From positions 1,943,501-2,007,500 of the forward strand of contig NZ_CP033580.1 in assembly GCF_003722315.1 (NCBI RefSeq): a stretch of 64,000 nucleotides of DNA, read 5' to 3'. Positions 47,980-55,888 of this stretch are shown here, in pieces; position 1 is the first letter of the stretch; each line of letters begins with the position of its first letter. Both the position numbers and the translations under genes were made by a program. The notes beneath the pieces were generated by a model that saw only the letters and a list, made by a program, of their open reading frames with translations, searched no databases and was not told the origin of the DNA. The stretch is from Thermoanaerobacter ethanolicus JW 200. Lineage in GTDB: Bacteria > Bacillota > Thermoanaerobacteria > Thermoanaerobacterales > Thermoanaerobacteraceae.

Positions 47980-49625
47980 TAGACTTGTGCAAAATTCAGA
48001 AGCCTTAATTTAAGCCATTCTACAGACATACTTTTTTCCTATCACTCTTGAATTTTTTATCTTTTATGTAGGATTTACCCTCCCATTTGTCGAATTATTA
48101 TATATACACTATAAAAAATTTTTTAAGAAGGAGGAAATCCTACATGTACCAGCTTCAATTGCTTTTAAATATACCTGAACTCTTTACCTCTCAGTCTAAA
48201 ATTGATTTCTATTCTTCTATGTTTGAAAATCTTGACCTGTCTTCAATACCTGAATTCCCTTCCTCTAGTCCTGGCCGTAAGGGTTATTCTCACCATGCAC
48301 TTTTTAGAGCTTTTATTGTCATGAAAGCTGAAAGATTCGGCACAATTTCTGACCTTTTAGATTATCTCCGCAATAATCTTATCATTGCTCATCTTTGTGG
48401 CTTCGACATTTCTAAACCTCTTCCTTCTTATTGGACTTTTCGCCGTTTTATTAATGACTTCTCTCATGATTATTTGACCTCTATTTTTCAAAATCAGGTC
48501 AATATCCTCAAAAATATGGGTATTATCTCCGGTGAGTTTATTTCCATGGATTCTACCCCTATTAAAGCTAACACTAAGTTAAATAACCCTAAGTCTTTTT
48601 CTAAAAATAAATTCTCTAAAGATAATCAGCCTAAGTCAGATAAGGATTGTAAATTAGGCGTTTATTCTGCTTCTAACGATTCTTCTAATAAACGCTATAA
48701 GTTTTATTGGGGCTATAAAAATCACATTATTGTTGATGCTATCTCTGGTTTACCCATCGCTGAAACTACTACCCCCGCTGATGCCCCTGATTTTGAAGCC
48801 GCTTTATCTTTGCTTGAGAAGACTAATAAGTGGTTTAACCTTAAGTATGTTAATTTTATTGCTGATAAAGGCTATGATGTTAAGAAACTTTATAATTATG
48901 TTAGAAATATTCTCCACGGTCATTGCTTTATTCCTCTTAACAAGCGTAATTCTAAAAATCCCCCTCTGACTGATGATGGTTATATGGTCTGTGAAGCGGG
49001 TATTAAAATGCTTAAAGATGGCAAGCAATATTTTGATGGTTTTATTAAGCAAAAATTTGTTTGCAAGTTCTGTAATTCTAAGGATGATTCTGCCTGCCCT
49101 ATAAATCATCCTAAATATTTTAATGGCAAAAAGCATAGAGGCTGTACTAAGTATGCTATTATATCTTCTGATTATAGGTCCTCTATTAATAGAGACTCCC
49201 TATATTTTAAGGCCGTCTACAAATTGAGAATTGAATCAGAAAGATATAATTCCCGCTTTAAAGCTCTGGATTTTGAAAAGGCTTATGTTAGAAATATTAA
49301 TTCTGTGAGCAACCTTAATACTTTTGGCCATATTACTTTGCTTACTGTCGCTATTGTAGCTATTAAATTGGGCAAATATGATGAGTTTAGATCTCTTGTT
49401 GCTTTGATGCAATCGGCCTAATTTTTATTGAATCTATTTCATGCCATTTTTTAACATTTGACTTCTACAGGATATTTATGCCCTTTTTTAGCTCCTCTTT
49501 TTGTCTTTTCTTTTCCCTTACCACTTCCTTTATGTTTGATTGTCAGTGTTGATTACTATATATTGTATGTAATACATATTTTGGTTTTTGATTATGATTA
49601 TTTTAATTAATTTTGCACATCCCTA
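47980..49625 (+). mobile_element. Insertion sequence, copy B (1646 bp)
   Basis: Same element as 45093-46738, in the same orientation, with its own 9-bp duplication TTTTCATAA at 47971-47979 and 49626-49634. Two differences from copy A: A at 48077 (C at 45190) and G at 49307 (C at 46420, synonymous Val codon). Inserted across the 3' end of the chrB-like gene. Confidence 0.95.
48144..49421 (+). CDS. DDE transposase, copy B
   Basis: 425 residues, protein identical to copy A; the single coding difference is a synonymous GTC/GTG change. The same ribosome site AAGGAGG lies 9 bases before ATG 48144. Intact. Confidence 0.92.
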   Translation: MYQLQLLLNIPELFTSQSKIDFYSSMFENLDLSSIPEFPSSSPGRKGYSHHALFRAFIVMKAERFGTISDLLDYLRNNLIIAHLCGFDISKPLPSYWTFRRFINDFSHDYLTSIFQNQVNILKNMGIISGEFISMDSTPIKANTKLNNPKSFSKNKFSKDNQPKSDKDCKLGVYSASNDSSNKRYKFYWGYKNHIIVDAISGLPIAETTTPADAPDFEAALSLLEKTNKWFNLKYVNFIADKGYDVKKLYNYVRNILHGHCFIPLNKRNSKNPPLTDDGYMVCEAGIKMLKDGKQYFDGFIKQKFVCKFCNSKDDSACPINHPKYFNGKKHRGCTKYAIISSDYRSSINRDSLYFKAVYKLRIESERYNSRFKALDFEKAYVRNINSVSNLNTFGHITLLTVAIVAIKLGKYDEFRSLVALMQSA

Positions 49626-50140
49626 TTTTCATAAACCAATGAAGCAAAATATTCAAAGTCTCGACTGGCTTTTTCTAATAATTCCTTAACCTCTTTTTTC
49701 ATTTCACACTCAAACACATCTCTTTGGGCTACTTTTTCAAACCACTTATATAACTTATTCAACTCATCTTCATTTTCCTCTAATTCTGCAAAAGTAAAAT
49801 TTTTTCTTGCTATCTCTTTTTCAATCTCTTTAAAAAACTCTTCACATTGTTCCTTTATTTCACTATATTCTTCCCTCCTTTGATGATTAAATTGTTCTAT
49901 CACATCCTTCTCTATTTCTTCATCAAGGGCCACTACTTCAAAGGCTTTAAAATCTCCTCCAAAGCCTTTAATTTCATCCTTTAACTTTTCTATTTCTTTT
50001 ACAAGCCTTTCCATGTAAGGCACAATACATACAGACTGTTGTAAATACAAAGCGCCAATTTTTTTTATTCTTCTCCATATAGTAACTCTAGCTGTAGAAG
50101 AATCACTTGGGACCTTATACACAAAAAGTAACCACTTCAA
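49607..50140 (-). CDS. ChrB-like protein, C terminus altered by insertion
   Basis: 177 residues resembling the ChrB N-terminal domain of chromate-resistance regulators: MKWLLFVYKVPSDSSTARVTIWRRIKKIGA, split here after IWRR, then LYLQQSVCIVPY and a helical C-terminal half. TTG start behind AGGTGG. The last codons (RDVQN-stop) are supplied by IS copy B. Without the insertion the frame reads YENNKE-stop, ending just before the MFS ribosome site, so only three native residues were lost and the protein is probably functional. Confidence 0.78.
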   Translation of the reverse strand: MKWLLFVYKVPSDSSTARVTIWRRIKKIGALYLQQSVCIVPYMERLVKEIEKLKDEIKGFGGDFKAFEVVALDEEIEKDVIEQFNHQRREEYSEIKEQCEEFFKEIEKEIARKNFTFAELEENEDELNKLYKWFEKVAQRDVFECEMKKEVKELLEKASRDFEYFASLVYENRDVQN

Positions 50141-50159
50141 CTTTCCACCTGGTTACCCA

Positions 50160-50300
50160 AACTGTACAAAACTGGACAGTTCAGATAGCTGGGGTATTTA
50201 TAGTCCGCCCTTCAGACTTTCCCTGCCCCAGCAGGCGGTATTTGGGAAAACCATAGCCCCTGCCCCAAGAAGCAGGAACTCGCGCCCTTACGGGTCTCTC
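50160..50300 (-). ncRNA. Presumed TnpB guide RNA (omega/reRNA) region
   Basis: The stretch downstream of and overlapping the tnpB 3' end is far more GC-rich and self-complementary than its surroundings, for example CCTGCTTCTTGGGGCAGG and CCGCCTGCTGGGGCAGG-type hairpins on the minus strand. TnpB guide RNAs come from exactly this position, with the guide starting at the element's right end. Extent and fold are inferred. Confidence 0.5.
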
Positions 50301-51724
50301 CACTTGCCCTGAATTAGTAATTCCTTCAGGGTAGAGAAGTCTCTTGGCACTTTCTCAGGGGAGAGTGGCGTTACCACCGCTACCTTGAGAACTTGCCAGA
50401 AATTATAGGTACTAAAACTTGTTCCATCCAGAGGTTTTAGTACCTTTCCTGACTCACTCTCAAGGCTTTGTATAAATTTTATTACTTTGTTTATTTCTCT
50501 TAAATGTTTTTTCTTTAAATGCTTGTTTCTAACTGTTTTCTTTACATGCTCTTTTAATTCTTCTAATTCATCTACAGTCAATGCGTTGAGAAACTTTATA
50601 TAATTATCTGGTATCTTTTCTTGCAGTCCCAACCCTCTTCTTGCTATTACATAGGCTGCTGCTATATCTTTCGTTATCATGTATTGCGGTGCATATTTTA
50701 ACATTCCTATTATTGATGTGTAAGAAGGGTCTACCTCTATTACTTCTATCCCTTCTCTTTTTGCTAGTGTTTTTATTTTTGAAAGAAGTGATTTGTAGCT
50801 AAAGTTATGTCTTATCCTTCTTGATTTTCTCCCTGAAAAATCTCCTCTTTTACCTTTTTCTTTTATTTCTAATTCTTCAATTATTATTGCTTTTCCTTTC
50901 TCTTTTGCTATTTTTACTATCTCATGAGCATATTGCCATCTGAAATATTCTCTTTTGTCCTTACTGCCACTTGCAAGCTCTGGCATTGGTATACTGCCAT
51001 AGCTTATTAGATTACCTTTTTCATCTGTCTCTGCCCATGATATGTTGTCTGGATATGCATTTAAATCTATTCCTATGACTCCTTTTCCTTTTGTTATTTT
51101 TATTTTTGGATATTCTTCTTCAATAGCAAAATAGGCGTATATACTGCCGTTTTTAAGTTTTAATTCTACAGAGTAGGGTATGTTTGATTGGGCAATTTCC
51201 TGTAGAAGTTCTCCTCTGCTCTTATTCTTTTTGTAGCCTGCTTCTATTCTGGCGTATAAGTATTTTCTTTCCCCTACATTTATCCTTAAGAAAGTGCCAT
51301 TTTCTTTTATTTCTATTCTTGTGTTGAGATTTCCTTTTTTGCTTTTATCTCCTCTTGAATAGAGATTCCCTTTTCTTCTTTCTTGCCACTTTGTTTTTAG
51401 CTTTTGATATTCTTCCCCATTTATATGGCGCTTTTGAAGTTTTCCAAACAAGTCTCTTCCTCCAAAAATGACTTTCTTTGGATTTTCGCCTAATTCTCTA
51501 GCAGATTCTAATGTGCTTCTTGCTTTCATTATTGCATCATCTACATACCTTGAGTTTAAATTGAAAGTTTTCGGAAGGTCCCTTTTTAATGTTTTTCTAT
51601 CATAACCTTCTAGAAGCCTTTTGTATGCAAATCTCATGCAGGACGACCATCTTCTCATTAAGTCTAATACTATTTGTTTGTCTTGTTGATTTAAAAAAAT
51701 GAGTTTAGCCTGTATTACTATCAT
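50288..51724 (-). CDS. tnpB: TnpB-family RNA-guided nuclease without zinc finger
   Basis: 478 residues. The RuvC-like core shows GVIGIDLNAYPDNISWAE (first Asp), AIIIEELEIKEKGKRGDF (Glu) and TKDIAAAYVIARRGLG (last Asp). The usual CxxC...CxxC zinc finger between the second and third motifs is absent (only one cysteine in the protein); VDPSYTSIIGMLKYAPQYM stands in its place. About 110 residues follow the last Asp, a longer tail than in small TnpBs. ATG 51722-51724 behind AAGGAG, overlapping the tnpA stop (ATGA). Confidence 0.85.
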   Translation of the reverse strand: MIVIQAKLIFLNQQDKQIVLDLMRRWSSCMRFAYKRLLEGYDRKTLKRDLPKTFNLNSRYVDDAIMKARSTLESARELGENPKKVIFGGRDLFGKLQKRHINGEEYQKLKTKWQERRKGNLYSRGDKSKKGNLNTRIEIKENGTFLRINVGERKYLYARIEAGYKKNKSRGELLQEIAQSNIPYSVELKLKNGSIYAYFAIEEEYPKIKITKGKGVIGIDLNAYPDNISWAETDEKGNLISYGSIPMPELASGSKDKREYFRWQYAHEIVKIAKEKGKAIIIEELEIKEKGKRGDFSGRKSRRIRHNFSYKSLLSKIKTLAKREGIEVIEVDPSYTSIIGMLKYAPQYMITKDIAAAYVIARRGLGLQEKIPDNYIKFLNALTVDELEELKEHVKKTVRNKHLKKKHLREINKVIKFIQSLESESGKVLKPLDGTSFSTYNFWQVLKVAVVTPLSPEKVPRDFSTLKELLIQGKWRDP

Positions 51725-52299
51725 GCTCTTTGCTCCTTTGTCCATAAATTCTTGCTGCAAATGAGGACTATTGCTATTAAGTCTTCTGCCAACTCTTTAT
51801 TTGCGTATTCTTCATTTTCTTTATCATTTAAAATTGTTAGTTCTACCCCAAAGCTTTCCATGAAAAATTTGAGATATTCAAAGCCAAATCTTGCAAGTCT
51901 ATCAGGATATTCTATTACAACTTTTTCAACCTCTCCTCTTTTTATCTTGTTCAAAAGCTTTAACAATCCTCTCCTGTTTTCATTTACTCCACTTGCTATT
52001 TCGGATATAACTTCATACTGCCATCCTTGAGAATTAGCATACTCTTCAAGCCTTCTAATTTGATTCTTAAGATATTCTTCTTGTTTCTTTGTGGACACTC
52101 TTGCATACAAAACTACTTTGGGTTTTGGTTTTTCTTCCAGCATGCCTAATAACTTCTCTATATCTTCTTTTTTGTACCTTCTTCTTCCTTTTGGTGTTCT
52201 AACTGGGGTTATTAATCCTTCTTTTTCCCAGTTTATTAATGTAATTCTGCTTATATCATATAGCTCTTTAACTTTTTTATAGTTAATAACATTTGTCAT
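51721..52299 (-). CDS. tnpA: IS607-type serine recombinase TnpA
   Basis: 192 residues. A MerR-like HTH (YKKVKELYDISRITLINWEK) at the N terminus is joined to a small serine-recombinase domain: YARVSTKKQ with the nucleophilic serine, EIASGVNENRRGL, and EYPDRLARFG. This HTH-first order is the IS607 hallmark. Start uncertain between ATG 52299 and the GTG just before it. An inverted repeat TTGAAATTA/TAATTTCAA lies at 52307-52340. Confidence 0.9.
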   Translation of the reverse strand: MTNVINYKKVKELYDISRITLINWEKEGLITPVRTPKGRRRYKKEDIEKLLGMLEEKPKPKVVLYARVSTKKQEEYLKNQIRRLEEYANSQGWQYEVISEIASGVNENRRGLLKLLNKIKRGEVEKVVIEYPDRLARFGFEYLKFFMESFGVELTILNDKENEEYANKELAEDLIAIVLICSKNLWTKEQRA

Positions 52300-52306
52300 C
52301 ACCTAA

Positions 52307-52340
52307 TTGAAATTACATCATTTTTTACTATTAATTTCAA
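52307..52340. repeat. Inverted repeat before IS607 tnpA
   Basis: TTGAAATTA (52307-52315) and TAATTTCAA (52332-52340), 16-bp spacing, just upstream of tnpA. It could be an operator or recombinase-binding site; no direct evidence. Confidence 0.45.
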
Positions 52341-52433
52341 CTGTTTTGACCTCCTCTATCTTTCTTTCTCTTGCTTTTCAATTTTCTACTTATGGCAATT
52401 AAACTTTAATTCCTATTTTTACATCTTGTTTTA

Positions 52434-52451
52434 TTGTAACAAATGTTACAA
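52434..52451. promoter_or_regulatory. 18-bp palindrome, operator-like
   Basis: TTGTAACA-AA-TGTTACAA, perfect 8-bp arms, in the 240-bp gap between the IS607 element and rqcH. The half-site TTGTAA loosely resembles Rex-type sites but does not match well. The rest of the gap (52341-52540) holds a weak rqcH promoter, TTCGAT-18-TATACA at 52489-52518, and nothing else I recognise. Confidence 0.5.
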
Positions 52452-52540
52452 CTAAAATCAACACAATCAATTTTTCACTATTAAACCCTTCGATTTCATG
52501 GTATACTTTTTATATACAATAAAATCTGGAGGTTATAACT

Positions 52541-54253
52541 ATGGCTTTGGACGGTATAACTTTACATGCAATAACAAAAGAATTAAAAGAAGAAATTATT
52601 GGTGGAAGAATTGATAAAATATATCAACCTGTAAAAGAAGAATTAATCTTTATAATACGAAATAAAGGTAAAAACTATAAACTGCTATTGTCTGCTAATG
52701 CAAATTATCCAAGAATATATCTTACAGAAGAAAATAAAGAAAATCCTGCTGAGCCTCCAATGTTTTGCATGCTTTTGAGAAAATTTCTTCAAAGCGGCAG
52801 GATAATAGATATAAAACAAGTAGAATTTGACAGAATAGTAAAAATCGATATAGAAACAAAAGATGAATTAGAAAATCAAACAATTAAAACTCTAATTATT
52901 GAAATAATGGGAAAACACAGCAATATCATATTAATTGACAAAGCTACTCAAACGATAATAGATAGCATAAAAAGAGTATATTCCGATATGAGTAAAGTAA
53001 GAGAAGTACTACCTGGGAGGCAATATGTCTGCCCACCACTGCAAGAAAAGTTAAATATAAATAATCTTTCGTTACCTTCTTTTAAAGAAGCTGTTAACAA
53101 CTACAAATCAAAAAAAATTGAAAAAGCCTTAATAGATATTCTACAAGGATTTAGCCCCACTTTAGCAAGAGAAGTTGCTTTTAGATGTAATGTATCTGAC
53201 AGATTTGTAGAATCAATAGAAGATGAGCAAATTGAAAATCTATATCAAAACATAAAAAAAATATATGAAGATGTTTTAAGCTTAAATTTAAAACCTTGCA
53301 TTGCTTTTCAGGAAAATGAAGTAATTGACTTTTCTTGTATTGATTTATCTCAATATATTACAAAAACTTTTTTCCCTACAGTGAACCAAGCTGCTTGTAA
53401 ATTTTTCAGTGAAAAAGCAAATATAGTAAATTTGCAAGCAAGGTCCTCGGATTTAAGAAAAATCATCAACAACAATTTAGAAAAACTTTATAACAAATTA
53501 GATAAACTTCAACAAGAATTAAACGAAGCAAAAAATGCTGACACTTTTAGACTTTACGGCGAACTTATAACAGCAAATATGCACCTTCTAAAAAAAGGAA
53601 TGGAAAGCTTCAAAACCATGAACTATTACACTGGCGAAGAAATTGAAATACCCATTGACAAAAAATATTCCCCTTCAGAAAATGCCCAAAGATACTTTAA
53701 AAAATACAGCAAGTTAAAAAATGCCAATAAAATAATAGAAAAACAAATATCCGATACTCTTGAGGAAATAACTTATTTAGAAGGTCAACTAGTGAACTTG
53801 GAAAATTGTACATTACCATCAGAAATAGAGGAAATAAAAAATGAACTGTCTGAACAAGGGTATATACATAAGCAGCAAAAGAAAAAAATATCACGGCAAA
53901 CTCTTTCTCAACCATTGCATGTAGTATCTTCAGACGGTTTCGACATATATATAGGGAAAAACAACACTCAAAACGATTATCTAACGTTAAAATTCGCAAA
54001 TCCTAACGATATATGGCTTCACACAAAAGACATACCAGGGTCCCACGTCATAATAAAGACAAATAACAAATCTGTGCCTGAAACAACTCTTATTGAAGCT
54101 GCAAAATTAGCCGCCAAATATAGCAAAGCGAAAAATTCTTCAAATGTACCTGTTGATTATACCTTAAAAAAATACGTAAAAAAACCTTCTGGCGCAAAAC
54201 CAGGTTTTGTAATATATACAAACCAAAAGACCCTTTATGTAAATCCAGAGTAA
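52541..54253 (+). CDS. rqcH: Ribosome quality control protein RqcH (NFACT)
   Basis: 570-residue NFACT protein that binds stalled 50S subunits and adds C-terminal alanine tails. NFACT-N domain (MALDGITLHAITKEL ... GGRIDKIYQP), the FDR motif near residue 97, a helix-hairpin segment, a coiled coil at about 290-440, and the NFACT-R domain (HVVSSDGFDIYIGKNNTQND ... IWLHTKDIPGSHVII in parts). Often annotated as fibronectin-binding protein. ATG behind TGGAGG. Intact. Confidence 0.95.
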   Translation: MALDGITLHAITKELKEEIIGGRIDKIYQPVKEELIFIIRNKGKNYKLLLSANANYPRIYLTEENKENPAEPPMFCMLLRKFLQSGRIIDIKQVEFDRIVKIDIETKDELENQTIKTLIIEIMGKHSNIILIDKATQTIIDSIKRVYSDMSKVREVLPGRQYVCPPLQEKLNINNLSLPSFKEAVNNYKSKKIEKALIDILQGFSPTLAREVAFRCNVSDRFVESIEDEQIENLYQNIKKIYEDVLSLNLKPCIAFQENEVIDFSCIDLSQYITKTFFPTVNQAACKFFSEKANIVNLQARSSDLRKIINNNLEKLYNKLDKLQQELNEAKNADTFRLYGELITANMHLLKKGMESFKTMNYYTGEEIEIPIDKKYSPSENAQRYFKKYSKLKNANKIIEKQISDTLEEITYLEGQLVNLENCTLPSEIEEIKNELSEQGYIHKQQKKKISRQTLSQPLHVVSSDGFDIYIGKNNTQNDYLTLKFANPNDIWLHTKDIPGSHVIIKTNNKSVPETTLIEAAKLAAKYSKAKNSSNVPVDYTLKKYVKKPSGAKPGFVIYTNQKTLYVNPE

Positions 54254-54275
54254 GATGCTTTTTAGGCATCTTACT
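54251..54275. terminator. Bidirectional terminator between rqcH and thpR
   Basis: TAAGATGC (54251-54258, including the rqcH stop) pairs with GCATCTTA (54266-54273). T-rich on both outer sides; serves two convergent genes. Confidence 0.7.
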
Positions 54276-54277
54276 TC

Positions 54278-54826
54278 TTATTTTAAAGGCACACTAAATA
54301 TAGGAATATATTTTCTTCTATTTTCTTGTATAACGCTCTCATACAAAAAAATTGTATCTACTAAAATAGCCTCTTTCTCTTGTTTTTCAAAAAGATTATT
54401 TACTTCTTCTATGTCAATGCTTAAACGTATGTCTCTGGCAATAGTAATGTGGGAAGTAAATTTTCTTTCATCTTTTGCAAATCCTATTTTATATAATTCT
54501 TTATCTATATTGTGATGCAATTTATTTAGAAATTCACTTTCTTCTGTTCCTATCCACAAAACTCTCATCTCCTTATCACCTTTAAAAAATCCTACTTCTG
54601 AAAGTCGTATGTAAAAAGGGCTGATGCCTTTTACTGCAACTTTTGCCGCTTCTTCTATTTTAGAAATAGCCTCTACTTCTATTTCTCCTAAGAATTTTAA
54701 TGTGATGTGGAAATTATCTTTATAAGTCCATCTCCCTTTTACAGTATAATTTTTCAATGTTTCCTGAAATCTCACTATCTGCTCTATAGCTTTTTCGCCT
54801 ATATCAATTCCAATAAAAGCTCTCAT
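54278..54826 (-). CDS. thpR: RNA 2',3'-cyclic phosphodiesterase (2'-5' ligase family)
   Basis: 182-residue 2H phosphoesterase. The two catalytic HxT motifs are NFHITLKFLG (about 42-51) and TSHITIARD (about 126-134). It opens 2',3'-cyclic phosphates at RNA ends. 15 bp after the acetyltransferase gene, probably one transcript. Confidence 0.93.
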   Translation of the reverse strand: MRAFIGIDIGEKAIEQIVRFQETLKNYTVKGRWTYKDNFHITLKFLGEIEVEAISKIEEAAKVAVKGISPFYIRLSEVGFFKGDKEMRVLWIGTEESEFLNKLHHNIDKELYKIGFAKDERKFTSHITIARDIRLSIDIEEVNNLFEKQEKEAILVDTIFLYESVIQENRRKYIPIFSVPLK

Positions 54827-54841
54827 AATTATCCTCCTTGT

Positions 54842-55411
54842 TCACTTATTATTGTTATTATTTTCCTGGTAATAATTGTTTCTATTAATAAACTCCTCTT
54901 TTAAAATTCCCATTACATATTCATTTATGTACTTACCGTGCTTATATACTACTTCTCTCAATAGCCCTTCTTTTTTAAAACCACATTTTTCATAACTCTT
55001 TATTGCCCTTTCATTAAAATCATAAACCCTTAACTCTACTCGATGTAAATTTAATTCATTAAAAATAAAATCCAGTAGTAAATTTAAAGCTTCCGTACCA
55101 TAGCCTTTATTTCTGTGTTTTTCTTCCCCAATCATTATTGCAATCTCACAGTTTCTATTTTTCCAGTCGACATTATTATATGAAACATTTCCTATATATT
55201 CACCTGTGCTCCTAAGTATTATAGCGAATTCTCCATTTTCTTTTGGATCTTTTTTTGTTTTCCACCTTTCTGCAACAGTTTCTACTGTAACAGGATATGG
55301 TATACCCGGCATCGTTAAATTTCTACTATCATCACTATTCCGAAACTCTACAAATTTTTCAAAATATTTGCTCTCAAATGGAACAAGTTCAATTCTATTA
55401 CTTTTTAACAT
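54842..55411 (-). CDS. GNAT acetyltransferase, RimJ/RimL type
   Basis: 189 residues. Conserved motifs: NVDWKNRNCEIAIMIGEEKH, GYGTEALNLLLDFIFNELNL (acetyl-CoA loop) and KCGFKKEGLLREVVYKHG split over the C-terminal third; substrate unknown. The last 15 residues are asparagine-rich and low in complexity. ATG 55409-55411 lies 8 bases after GGAGGG. An extended -10 TGCTATAAT at 55443-55451 is the likely promoter. Confidence 0.88.
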   Translation of the reverse strand: MLKSNRIELVPFESKYFEKFVEFRNSDDSRNLTMPGIPYPVTVETVAERWKTKKDPKENGEFAIILRSTGEYIGNVSYNNVDWKNRNCEIAIMIGEEKHRNKGYGTEALNLLLDFIFNELNLHRVELRVYDFNERAIKSYEKCGFKKEGLLREVVYKHGKYINEYVMGILKEEFINRNNYYQENNNNNK

Positions 55412-55442
55412 GACCAAAACCCTCCAAAGAAATTTTTAATTT

Positions 55443-55451
55443 ATTATAGCA
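55443..55451 (-). promoter_or_regulatory. Extended -10 promoter of the acetyltransferase-thpR pair
   Basis: TG-C-TATAAT on the minus strand, 32 bp upstream of the GNAT start. No good -35. From here to 55630 I see no gene. Confidence 0.55.
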
Positions 55452-55630
55452 CAAAAATCAGAAGAAAAGTGATCCTTTTTAAAAAGTTCAGTGTGCTTTT
55501 CACTAAGTTTATTTAACATTTCATAGGCTTGCATAACTGGTGTTAGTATATTATTGTAGACACTTTTGGATTAATTATTGCGATAACAATGACATTTTCG
55601 CTGGCTATTGACAAATTGCTTTTTAACCTA

Positions 55631-55659
55631 TTGACAAAAGTTTATGTTGATGTTATTAT
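55631..55659 (+). promoter_or_regulatory. Sigma-A promoter of the met operon
   Basis: TTGACA (55631-55636), 17-base spacer, TATTAT (55654-55659), about 37 bp before the riboswitch P1 helix. Confidence 0.82.
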
Positions 55660-55695
55660 CTAATTAAATTGCTGAAGTGAATAATAAAATAAAAA

Positions 55696-55819
55696 CTCTT
55701 ATCGAGAGCAGGTGGAGGGACTGGCCCGATGAAACCCGGCAACCGGTGGCCGAAAGTTTTAAACATGCGGCTGCACGGTGCTAATTCCTGCAGAACGTTG
55801 AGTTCTGGCAGATAAGAGG
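55696..55819 (+). promoter_or_regulatory. SAM-I (S-box) riboswitch
   Basis: P1 is CTCTTATC (55696-) with GATAAGAG (to 55818). Inside are the conserved AGAGCAGGTGGAGGGACTGG, the kink-turn GATGAAACCCGGCAACC and GGTGCTAATTCCTGC-type junction sequences. S-adenosylmethionine binding favours the terminator at 55830-55866 and switches metNIQ off. Confidence 0.97.
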
Positions 55820-55829
55820 ATTTAAAAAA

Positions 55830-55866
55830 CCTCTTCGTACTGTCAGAAGAGGATTTTTTATTTTTA
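55830..55866 (+). terminator. Riboswitch-controlled terminator
   Basis: CCTCTTC (55830-55836) pairs with GAAGAGG (55846-55852), followed by ATTTTTTATTTTT. The upstream arm can instead pair with AAGAGG at 55814-55819, which is part of P1, giving the usual mutually exclusive folds. Confidence 0.92.
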
Positions 55867-55888
55867 TTTTGGGAAAGGAGGCTTTTCT

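Larger units (their letters stand above)
50150..52340 (-). mobile_element. IS607-family element (tnpA serine recombinase + tnpB)
   Basis: Two overlapping genes, tnpA then tnpB, in the IS607 order, with a GC-rich non-coding right end (50160-50287). No long terminal repeats and no obvious duplication, as expected for the family. The limits given are approximate: the right end must lie upstream of the chrB ribosome site near 50150, and the left end is somewhere upstream of 52299. A small hairpin AACTGT/ACAGTT lies at 50160-50181. Confidence 0.75.

Noticed and set aside
45093..49625. Composite transposon carrying the MFS gene
   Set aside because: Each IS has its own 9-bp target duplication and the outer flanks do not match each other.
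52434..52451. Rex (redox repressor) site
   Set aside because: The 18-bp palindrome shares TTGT...ACAA with Rex sites but differs at inner conserved positions; kept only as a generic operator-like palindrome.
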